Origin: Neisseria polysaccharea ATCC 43768
GTDB lineage: Bacteria > Pseudomonadota > Gammaproteobacteria > Burkholderiales > Neisseriaceae
Assembly (NCBI GenBank): GCA_000176735.1
Contig: ADBE01000098.1
Coordinates: 1 to 50,930 of the forward strand
DNA length: 50,930 nucleotides
Reading direction: 5' to 3'
Shown: one piece after another, positions 45,792-50,930 of the stretch
Numbering within the stretch: the stretch's first letter is position 1
Layout: every line of letters starts with the position of its first letter
Notes under the pieces: generated by a model
Database searches by the model: none
What the model saw: the letters and a program-made list of their open reading frames with translations, nothing else
Told to the model about the DNA's origin: nothing
Position numbers and translations under genes: made by a program

Positions 45792-46130
45792 TCAGCCTTT
45801 CAAAAATACTTGGATAACTTCGCCCGCCGCTGTCGCCGCAGAGCGCGCCGTACCGGCAACCTTGGCATTACCTGCCGCCTTGACTGCCGCGCCTTGCGCA
45901 TCGGCTGCTACTTCATCGCCGACGGCAATCGTGCCGCCTGCCTCGACTAAGGCGATACCCAATACATCGACGGCCAACATTTCGCCCGCATCCGCATCCA
46001 AAGTAGCAGTACCCAGCACTTTCACACCGGCGGCTGCCTGTTTGCCTGCGAAATCCACAAAGCGGTTTTTGACCACCTTACCTGATGTTTTGACCGTGGT
46101 TACCAAGACCACTTGTTTCGTTTGTGCCAT
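45792..46130 (-). CDS. Capsid decoration-type protein (DUF2190)
   Basis: 112 residues, Ala/Val/Gly-rich, with short repeated beta-strands (VLVTTVKTSGKVVKNRFVDFAGKQAAAGVKVLGTATLDADAGE) typical of DUF2190 proteins, thought to trimerise on the capsid surface. It follows the capsid and Gp49 genes. Confidence 0.82.
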   Translation of the reverse strand: MAQTKQVVLVTTVKTSGKVVKNRFVDFAGKQAAAGVKVLGTATLDADAGEMLAVDVLGIALVEAGGTIAVGDEVAADAQGAAVKAAGNAKVAGTARSAATAAGEVIQVFLKG

Positions 46131-46400
46131 TTAAGACTCCTTTTGCTGCGCGTCATGCGCATTTTCTTTGATACGGTAGGCTTCCAAGGCCAACAGATTT
46201 TGCAACGCGTCCTGATAGGCCAGCTCGCGCCCCTTCTCCGCCACGAACGCCTCGGAATTGAGAGCGGCAGAATGGCCGACGACGACAAACCCGGAATGCA
46301 AGATCACCGTACATACGGTTGAAGTCGTTCCTTCGACGCGGTGGTACCGTACCTCGGTAATGCGGGCATTCAAATCTTCATACTTCACAGATAACGTCAT
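46131..46400 (-). CDS. Phage protein Gp49 family
   Basis: 89 residues from ATG 46400, chosen because GGAGG lies just upstream; a longer frame from 46448 reads through the uptake-sequence hairpin. ITEVRYHRVEGTTSTVCTVILHSGFVVVGHSAALNSEAF and the C-terminal GRELAYQDALQNLLALEAY fit the Gp49 family, a small protein usually next to the capsid gene; its role is unknown. Confidence 0.8.
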   Translation of the reverse strand: MTLSVKYEDLNARITEVRYHRVEGTTSTVCTVILHSGFVVVGHSAALNSEAFVAEKGRELAYQDALQNLLALEAYRIKENAHDAQQKES

Positions 46401-46412
46401 TTTTTCCTCCGC

Positions 46413-46440
46413 AGGCCGTCTGAAGCCTTTCAGACGGCCT
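46413..46440 (-). terminator. Uptake-sequence hairpin after the capsid gene
   Basis: AGGCCGTCTGAA and TTCAGACGGCCT with a 4-base loop, between capsid and Gp49. No T-tract, so probably a partial terminator that keeps capsid mRNA in excess. Confidence 0.7.
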
Positions 46441-46448
46441 TTCAACAT

Positions 46449-47387
46449 CTACGCAACCGCGTTTTCAAACAAGAAACCGCATGCACCGCCGACCACTGCC
46501 GCTTTGCGGATGTCGGTATAGCGCGCGTATTCCACCTTGCCGCCAACCTCTTCGTAGCGGTCAACTACCGGCATACCGCGACGGCGGAAGGTATAACCGA
46601 AGCTCGGCTCACCCTCGTCATTGCCACCGGAAGCCGTATGCGGACGCACAATCAGGCTGGCAAATTTGCCCCAAATATCTTGGGTGGCCTTATTGGCGGC
46701 AGGTGTAGATACCGCCTCTCCGACGATGATGTCGTCCAGCTCCAGCAGATTTTTCAGCTGCTCGACCGTGAGCAGGGACTTGCGTTCATTTGCACCCAGT
46801 GCGCTGATGAGCTTTTCGTGGCGTTTCAGTGCCGACAGCACGCTCGCGCCCACCACTAGTACCGACGGGCGTACACCGCAGCCTGCGCGAACCGTTTCGC
46901 GGGCGGTCTCGATGTCTGCCAACGGATCAGAGTTTTTATCGCTCCATTTTTGGGTGGAGGCCAAATCTTTGCTGAAACCTGACTGATAAGCCGATTTGTT
47001 TTGCAGGAGGGCGGCAGTTTCGATTTCTTGACGCAGCTGCACGCCCTTGACCGCGCGGCGTGTTGCCTTGGCGCGCTCGTCGTACATCGATTCCGCTTGT
47101 TCGCGGTAATCCACACCGGCGGCCAAATCATGTTCTTCCAACACAACCGGCATAAAGTTTGGGGAGTCCAGCGTAATCACATTCGATGTCGCACCGACCG
47201 CACGTTCGGTCTGATACTCGACAAACGAACCCTTGCCGAACACCGGCACACGCACGCCTTCTTTTTCAGTAAACACTACCGGGAAGATTTTCTCGGCAAT
47301 AAAATCCGCCTGCTTGTAGCCCAGTGCGAGATTGGTTAAAACCGGATCAAGCTGGCCGCGCAGACCGCGCAAATGAGATGCACTCAT
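46449..47387 (-). CDS. Major capsid protein (phage E-type, HK97 fold)
   Basis: 312 residues. N-terminal LGYKQADFIAEKIFPVVFTEKEGVRVPVFGKGSF, central RAVKGVQLRQEIETAALLQN and C-terminal SFGYTFRRRGMPVVDRYEEVGGKVEYARYTDIRKAAVV are typical of the major capsid proteins encoded after the I/Z gene in Mu-like prophages. AAAAAGGATAAAAC precedes the ATG. A hairpin at 47407-47432 sits in its leader. Confidence 0.88.
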   Translation of the reverse strand: MSASHLRGLRGQLDPVLTNLALGYKQADFIAEKIFPVVFTEKEGVRVPVFGKGSFVEYQTERAVGATSNVITLDSPNFMPVVLEEHDLAAGVDYREQAESMYDERAKATRRAVKGVQLRQEIETAALLQNKSAYQSGFSKDLASTQKWSDKNSDPLADIETARETVRAGCGVRPSVLVVGASVLSALKRHEKLISALGANERKSLLTVEQLKNLLELDDIIVGEAVSTPAANKATQDIWGKFASLIVRPHTASGGNDEGEPSFGYTFRRRGMPVVDRYEEVGGKVEYARYTDIRKAAVVGGACGFLFENAVA

Positions 47388-47406
47388 GTTTTATCCTTTT
47401 TTAGGA

Positions 47407-47432
47407 CAAATGCGACAACGTCGTCGCATTTG
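47407..47432 (-). repeat. Hairpin in the capsid gene leader
   Basis: CAAATGCGAC (47407-47416) and GTCGCATTTG (47423-47432), perfect 10-bp stem with loop AACGTC. Same style as the 43095-43160 hairpins (A-rich foot, GAC/GTC tip). It lies between gene I/Z and the capsid. Confidence 0.7.
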
Positions 47433-47444
47433 ACGGGTTGATGA

Positions 47445-47936
47445 TTAAGTAATAGTACGGCGGGCAGCCTCTTCGTAAGGGATACCTTCCGCTGCCGCCA
47501 ATGCCGATGCACGTTGGTGATGGCTCAAGGCTTCCGGGTCCGCCGCTTCGGCAAAGTCTGCCGCCAATCCCGACGGCGTTTCACCTTTCGCCATCTCACC
47601 GCCCTGAATCTGCTTGGGCAGCACGGCGGTAAAAAACGCACGCAGCGCGGCAGACAAAGGCTGCTTCTTACTGCCTTCGCCGAAGTCGGCGGTTACGTCG
47701 TCAGGGTATTCGGCAAAATCCAAAACCTTGACGACCAAATCCTTGTCGGCAGGTTTCAGACGGCCTGCCTTGACCAAGCCTTCGGCAAATTCGGCATTCT
47801 GCTCATGCGCACCATCGCGCAGGGCGGTATGCTGCTCGTCTTGCAGCTTTTTCAATTCCGCCTGCGATTCGGCGGCCTTCTTCTCGGCAGCTTCGCGGGC
47901 GGCCTTTTCGGCTGCAAGCTCTTGTTCCAGCGACAT
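47445..47936 (-). CDS. Nested scaffold protein (Mu gpZ-like) made from an internal start
   Basis: ATG 47936 in the same frame as gene I has a strong AAGGAG nine bases upstream and would give a 163-residue product (MSLEQELAAEKAAREAAEK...) comprising only the coiled-coil scaffold. Mu makes its scaffold Z in this way from within gene I (known). Expression here is inferred from the ribosome-binding site. Confidence 0.7.
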   Translation of the reverse strand: MSLEQELAAEKAAREAAEKKAAESQAELKKLQDEQHTALRDGAHEQNAEFAEGLVKAGRLKPADKDLVVKVLDFAEYPDDVTADFGEGSKKQPLSAALRAFFTAVLPKQIQGGEMAKGETPSGLAADFAEAADPEALSHHQRASALAAAEGIPYEEAARRTIT

Positions 47937-48476
47937 AGGGGTCTCCTTGTTTTCATGGTTTTCTGGGGGTGGGGGTGATTCGGTAAATTCGGCAGGTTTC
48001 AAACCCGCCATGCTCAGTAATCGGCGCAATAAGCCGATTTCTTGCGGTTCTTCGGCAAACTCGACATAAACTTCGCCTTCGGCAAAACTGACGGAGGACA
48101 AACCCTTGACTGCGGGCGGTTGCGCGCCCAAAAAGCCGACATGGCGCAGCGTCCACACGCCCGGCTTCGGATTGTTCGGACTGGTTGGCGGGTAAAAACT
48201 CGCCGACACTTTTTTATATCGTCCGGCTTTAACCAAATCCGCAAAGCCCTCATCGACTTGGGCAAAGTCCGCCGTCAACACGCCGTTTTGCACACCAAGC
48301 GACTTGACCCAGCCGTAGGCGGGCGCATCTGCCTTGGGATGCCCGACCACAATAGGGGCCTCATGCACCTTCGGGTCATATGCTTGGGCAGCGGCGGCAA
48401 GGTCGGCCTCGGTAATCGTTACCGTATTGCCGTTTGCATCGGTGCGCGTCCCTGCGCGAAAAATTTCGTAAGACAT
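47445..48476 (-). CDS. Mu gpI-like prohead protease with scaffold domain
   Basis: 343 residues. The N-terminal ~160 residues are the protease (ITEADLAAAAQAYDPKVHEAPIVVGHPKADAPAYGWV), followed by a Pro/Glu-rich linker (SPPPPENHENK), a coiled coil (EQELAAEKAAREAAEKKAAESQAELKKL) and a helical scaffold end. The ATG at 48476 follows the U-tract of repeat module C with no ribosome-binding site, as with gene W and module A. Confidence 0.88.
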   Translation of the reverse strand: MSYEIFRAGTRTDANGNTVTITEADLAAAAQAYDPKVHEAPIVVGHPKADAPAYGWVKSLGVQNGVLTADFAQVDEGFADLVKAGRYKKVSASFYPPTSPNNPKPGVWTLRHVGFLGAQPPAVKGLSSVSFAEGEVYVEFAEEPQEIGLLRRLLSMAGLKPAEFTESPPPPENHENKETPMSLEQELAAEKAAREAAEKKAAESQAELKKLQDEQHTALRDGAHEQNAEFAEGLVKAGRLKPADKDLVVKVLDFAEYPDDVTADFGEGSKKQPLSAALRAFFTAVLPKQIQGGEMAKGETPSGLAADFAEAADPEALSHHQRASALAAAEGIPYEEAARRTIT

Positions 48477-48549
48477 AAAAAAGCCTCATCAGATGGATGA
48501 GGTTATTGTGGCAAATGCCGTCTGAAACGGCTTTTAATCGGGTTTAAAA
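48477..48549 (-). repeat. Repeat module C
   Basis: Hairpin arms CCTCATC (48484-48490) and GATGAGG (48496-48502), extended by A/T pairs, then GCCGTCTGAAACGGC-TTTTAATCG-GGTTTAAAA. In mRNA sense, uptake-sequence hairpin, second hairpin, UUUUUU and immediately the ATG of gene I. The conserved block is nearly identical to module B while the stem is unrelated. Confidence 0.85.
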
Positions 48550-48585
48550 CTTATTTCGGCAGATGTTTGCCGGAGGCAGTAAAAA

Positions 48586-48606
48586 ACCGCCCCGAGGCGG
48601 GGCGGT
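48586..48606 (-). terminator. Intrinsic terminator of the small membrane-protein gene
   Basis: ACCGCCCC and GGGGCGGT with a 5-base loop, followed on the minus strand by TTTTT. It sits just past the stop codon of the 88-residue gene. Confidence 0.85.
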
Positions 48607-48611
48607 ACAGG

Positions 48612-48878
48612 CTAGATAAGGGAAAATAAAATCTTGAATATGCAGAGATAGGGGAGAACCCACAACCACCGCCGCCGACGGCAGAAGAACCACATAACGA
48701 ATAATGCCGTACAAAATATCCAAACAAAAAACCTGTCTCCCATAATGAGCGTCCGGACAATCTCTTTGTCCACCGATACCCAATAGGCGGTAAACGGCAG
48801 GCAGGACAGGTAGGCATACCATTTGCCGTTCACTGACAATCTGTTCGCAAGCAGTTGGATCAGCTGGATAAATTCCAT
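48612..48878 (-). CDS. Small membrane protein at the head-module junction
   Basis: 88 residues from ATG 48878 (GGAGAG upstream). Hydrophobic helices at about 24-40 (WYAYLSCLPFTAYWVSV), 53-69 (FFVWIFCTALFVMWFF) and 75-88 (WLWVLPYLCIFKILF) separated by CRRRR. It has its own terminator. A holin-like role is conceivable because no other lysis gene is visible, but the sequence does not prove it. Confidence 0.65.
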   Translation of the reverse strand: MEFIQLIQLLANRLSVNGKWYAYLSCLPFTAYWVSVDKEIVRTLIMGDRFFVWIFCTALFVMWFFCRRRRWLWVLPYLCIFKILFSLI

Positions 48879-48914
48879 GATTCTCTCCGGCATATTGCGT
48901 TTGTTTCAACACAC

Positions 48915-49011
48915 AGGACGACACATAAAGCGTCGCCCTATGTGCCGTCCTGATTCGGAAGGGGTTGCACCCCTCCCAAATAAATTCTGATTCTACCGCC
49001 CTAAAGGGCGG
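48915..49011 (+). repeat. Three consecutive hairpins between divergent genes
   Basis: (1) CAGGACG-a-CACATA (48915-48928) with TATGTG-c-CGTCCTG (48940-48953), 13 of 14 bp paired; (2) AGGGG (48960-48964) with CCCCT (48970-48974); (3) CCGCCC (48996-49001) with GGGCGG (49006-49011), loop TAAA. They fill most of the 157-bp gap between the small membrane-protein gene and gene F. No uptake sequence is present. Confidence 0.65.
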
Positions 49012-49035
49012 GGTTTCAACCGAAAAGGAAACACG

Positions 49036-49938
49036 ATGAACCCCGAAGATATTAAAGCCGTCTTCGGCATGAAACCCGAAGCCGCCGTCGCCTATCTCAA
49101 GCAAAAAGGCATTGCCGTATCTTGGGACTGGCAGGATATATTGGACGACGCGCACGCCACTGCCTTTACGGTGGCCAAAACCGCCAAAATGGATGTGCTC
49201 TCCGATATCTATTCCGCCGTCGTCGATGCCGCCGAACAAGGCCGGACGCTGGAAGAGTTCAGCCGAGAACTCGCCCCTGTTCTACAGCGCAAAGGCTGGT
49301 GGGGCAGGCAGGAAGTTCAAAATCCCGAAGGAGAAACCCAAAGCGTACAGCTCGGTAGCCCCCACCGCCTGAAAACCATCTATCTGACCAATATGCAGTC
49401 GGCCTACATGGCGGGCCGTTACGCCGAAATGATGGACTCCATCGACACGCACCCTTATTGGCAGTACGTCGCCATCAACGACAACCGCACTCGTGATACC
49501 CACCGTATGATGCACGGTCGCGTCTATGCCGCAGACGACCCCGTATGGAATACTTTGTACCCTCCTTTGGACTACCGCTGTCGCTGCCGTGTCAAACCGC
49601 TGTCCCGCAGTATGGGAGAAAACCGTGTCCTGCCCCGACCGAATCTTGAGTCCATCACCGTAGATATAGGCGCAAATCCCTATACCGGTGAGGAGCGTTA
49701 CGCACAGCGCACCGGCATTCGCATCAACAACAAATTTATCGCCCCCAATGCGGGCTTCAACGCCAACCAAGGCAAGTCTATGCTGTCCCGTATGGCGAAA
49801 ATTGCAGTGGATAAGGCTCAGGCAACCCATCCGGACATCGCCCGCATTGCCCTGAAAACGATGATGGGCAACGACAGATTCAAAAACGCCCTGTCCAACG
49901 CTTCGCTGACTTGGGTGCTTAAACTGTTAAAAGGCTGA
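49036..49938 (+). CDS. Mu gpF-like minor head protein (phage head morphogenesis)
   Basis: 300 residues. The MuF core is clear: VAINDNRTRDTHRMMHGRVYAADDPVWNTLYPPLDYRCRCRVKPL (about 150-195), with the conserved R..H...G and PP..YRCRC elements, followed by IAPNAGFNANQGKS. N-terminal VSWDWQDILDDAHATAFTVAK is the usual opening. AAAAGGAAACACG precedes the ATG. It points opposite to genes I through H; in Mu-like phages F and G normally share their direction. Confidence 0.92.
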   Translation: MNPEDIKAVFGMKPEAAVAYLKQKGIAVSWDWQDILDDAHATAFTVAKTAKMDVLSDIYSAVVDAAEQGRTLEEFSRELAPVLQRKGWWGRQEVQNPEGETQSVQLGSPHRLKTIYLTNMQSAYMAGRYAEMMDSIDTHPYWQYVAINDNRTRDTHRMMHGRVYAADDPVWNTLYPPLDYRCRCRVKPLSRSMGENRVLPRPNLESITVDIGANPYTGEERYAQRTGIRINNKFIAPNAGFNANQGKSMLSRMAKIAVDKAQATHPDIARIALKTMMGNDRFKNALSNASLTWVLKLLKG

Positions 49939-49940
49939 TT

Positions 49941-50384
49941 ATGCTGGAAATCAAACTCGATGCTACCAAACTCGAACACGGTCTGAGTACGCTCCTTAAA
50001 AACGCCGCAAACACCCGCCCCATGATGCGCGGTATTGCAACTGAGTTGCTATCTATGACCGAAGAAAACTTCGAATCCGAAAGCTGGGGCGAGCAGCGGT
50101 GGAAACGAAGTCGGCGTGCCGCAGATGAGGGAGGCAAGACTCTGCAAAAAAGCGGGCAACTTGCCGCCAGCCTGACTACACAGGTTGGCAGCAACTATGC
50201 CCGAATCGGCAGCAACAAAAAATACGCCGCCATCCACCACCTCGGCGGACGAGCAGGGCAAGGTCACAAAACCAACCTTCCAGCACGCCCCTATCTCCCC
50301 ATTAACGGCAACAACCAACTCCAACCCGGTGCCGAACGCCGAATCCTCGACATCGCCATCGCCGCCCTCAAAAAAGGATTTTGA
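49941..50384 (+). CDS. Mu gpG-like virion morphogenesis protein
   Basis: 147 residues: MMRGIATELLSMTEENFESESWGEQRWKRSR...LQKSGQLAASLTTQVGSNYARIGSNKKYAAIHHLGGRAG with the C-terminal LPARPYLPI motif is the phage virion morphogenesis (Mu gpG) family. Three bases follow the F stop codon, so F-G form a two-gene unit ended by the hairpin at 50389-50420. Confidence 0.92.
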   Translation: MLEIKLDATKLEHGLSTLLKNAANTRPMMRGIATELLSMTEENFESESWGEQRWKRSRRAADEGGKTLQKSGQLAASLTTQVGSNYARIGSNKKYAAIHHLGGRAGQGHKTNLPARPYLPINGNNQLQPGAERRILDIAIAALKKGF

Positions 50385-50388
50385 CAAC

Positions 50389-50420
50389 AAAAACGGACGA
50401 TAAAAATACCGTCCGTTTTT
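50389..50420 (+). terminator. Terminator after gene G
   Basis: AAAAACGGACG (50389-50399) and CGTCCGTTTTT (50410-50420), 11-bp stem with a 10-base A-rich loop. The arm ACGGACG also occurs in the sheath/tube hairpins. Confidence 0.85.
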
Positions 50421-50450
50421 ATTGCAATATTTGCAACTCCCTTGCATTTT
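50418..50450 (+). repeat. Sub-terminal direct repeat, right copy
   Basis: TTTATTGCAATATTTGCAAC followed by TCCCTTGCATTTT, matching 30497-30530 in the same orientation. It starts inside the T-tract of the gene G terminator. Confidence 0.8.
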
Positions 50451-50487
50451 TTTCATCCCACAAAATCCCCCGTCATCCTCTCTCGTC

Positions 50488-50532
50488 CCATTTTTCTCAT
50501 CACCCCCTATATATTTATCTCATTAGGTTTCA
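50488..50532 (-). other. Prophage terminus with two phased transposase-site-like repeats (Mu L-end position)
   Basis: Reading inward on the minus strand: TGAAACCTAATGAGATAAAT, with GAGATAAA at base 12 and GAGAAAAA at base 35. Spacing and motif match the other end (GAGA at 12 and 34), so the two ends form an imperfect terminal inverted repeat: TGAA.C..A..GAGA.AA. Confidence 0.75.
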
Positions 50533-50538
50533 ATCAGG
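50533..50538. repeat. Right copy of the prophage target-site duplication
   Basis: ATCAGG, identical to 30440-30445. Confidence 0.85.
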
Positions 50539-50930
50539 TGATTGATTGGCAGCCGATCGAACAGTACCTGAACCGTCAAAGAACCCGTTACCTTCGAGAC
50601 CACCGCGGCCGTCCCGCCTATCCCCTGTTGTCCATGTTCAAAGCCGTCCTGCCCGGACAATGGCACAGCCTCTCCGATCCCGAACTTGAACACAGCCTCA
50701 TCACCCGCATCGATTTCAACCTGTTTTGCCGTTTCGACGAACTGAGCATCCCCGATTACAGCACCTTATGCCGCTACCGCAACTGGCTGGCGCAAGACAA
50801 TACCCTGTCCGAACTGCTCAAACTGATTAACTGCCAACTGACCGAAAAAGGTTTAAAAATAGAGAAAGCATCCGCTGCCGTCGTTGACGCCACCATTATT
50901 CAGACTGCCGGCAGCAAACAGCGTCAGGCT
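50538..50930 (+). pseudogene. IS5-family transposase, 3' fragment (runs off window)
   Basis: Continues the frame broken at 30445: VIDWQPIEQYLNRQRTRYL, RDHRGRPAYPLLSMFKAVL, then WHSLSDPELEHSLITRIDFN and the start of the catalytic domain AAVVDATIIQTAGSKQRQ, where the Asp of VVDATI is the first DDE residue. No stop codon is visible to the window end, so the gene was intact in this region before the prophage entered. Confidence 0.85.

Larger units (their letters stand above)
30446..50532 (-). mobile_element. Mu-like prophage remnant with both ends intact but no early region
   Basis: 20,087 bp inserted in an IS transposase gene and flanked by a 6-bp duplication. Both ends begin TGAA and carry two phased GAGA(A/T)AAA motifs. 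The left end (TGAAGCGCACCGAGAAAAAT) strongly resembles the right end of phage Mu, so the phage map is inverted and its conventional left end is at 50532. It encodes a Mu-type head and a P2-type contractile tail. Absent are repressor, MuA/MuB, Mor, terminase, portal and a recognisable endolysin/holin. F and G are inverted relative to the rest. It cannot move or grow unaided, but the retained ends could be substrates for a helper's transposase. Confidence 0.9.

Noticed and set aside
33742-47765. Uptake sequences within prophage coding regions as separate regulatory sites
   Set aside because: Single uptake sequences in genes (about 33163, 33742, 34606, 35228, 37296, 39083, 44188, 47756) are common in Neisseria and form no hairpin; they show adaptation to the host rather than regulation.
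48612-48878. Firm call of this gene as a holin
   Set aside because: Only hydrophobic helices support it; there is no endolysin neighbour and no dual-start motif.

Overview
The window is a stretch of a Neisseria chromosome, most likely N. meningitidis or a close relative. The 10-base DNA uptake sequence GCCGTCTGAA and its complement occur dozens of times, often as inverted pairs that form transcription terminators. Gene content and order (miaA/tadA, earP-efp, metW-metX, metF-metE, prx-grx, sdhCDAB-gltA-sucAB-lpd-sucCD) match the meningococcal/gonococcal backbone as I remember it. No tRNA, rRNA or CRISPR array was found.

Positions 1-30,000 are core genome. From left to right: the start of rlmB, a DUF456 membrane protein, tadA with an extra N-terminal domain, miaA, an AT-rich DUF4274 gene, a small membrane protein, the EF-P rhamnosyltransferase earP with its target efp, a Neisseria-type lipoprotein, the methionine genes metX/metW and later metF/metE, a zinc-sparing ribosomal protein pair (rpmE2-rpmJ2) behind a perfect Zur-box match, and an oxidative-stress pair (peroxiredoxin-glutaredoxin fusion and a Lpd-like flavoprotein). 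A near-complete TCA-cycle cluster follows: sdhC-D-A-B-E, gltA, sucA, sucB, lpd, two small unknown genes, sucC, sucD. It encodes succinate dehydrogenase, citrate synthase, 2-oxoglutarate dehydrogenase and succinyl-CoA synthetase. The lpd gene here carries a one-base insertion that replaces its C-terminal tail.

After sucD come a truncated REP-associated tyrosine transposase and an IS5-family (IS1106-like) transposase gene. That transposase gene is split at codon 28 by a 20,087-bp Mu-like element (30,446-50,532). The split is exact: the halves join in frame, a 6-bp target duplication (ATCAGG) flanks the element, and both termini begin TGAA and carry two phased copies of a GAGA(A/T)AAA motif, like Mu transposase sites. 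The inside is far from a complete phage. It holds a Mu-type head module (F, G, protease/scaffold I/Z, capsid, Gp49, DUF2190, gp35-37) and a P2-type contractile tail module (FI, FII, E/E', T, U, X, D, V, W, J, I, H, G). There is no repressor, transposase, terminase, portal or recognisable lysis cassette. F and G point the opposite way from the other structural genes, the tail gene X has a one-base deletion, and a two-gene membrane-protein cassette interrupts the tail operon on the opposite strand.

The most interesting unexplained structure is a non-coding module repeated three times in the element (about 35,982, 42,476 and 48,477). Each copy has a conserved block of about 40 bases containing the uptake sequence, joined to a hairpin whose stem sequence differs in every copy while base pairing is kept. 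In two copies the hairpin's U-tract runs almost directly into the next gene's start codon with no ribosome-binding site. A second hairpin family (arms ending GACGA/TCGTC, two-base loop) lies between the tail sheath and tube genes.
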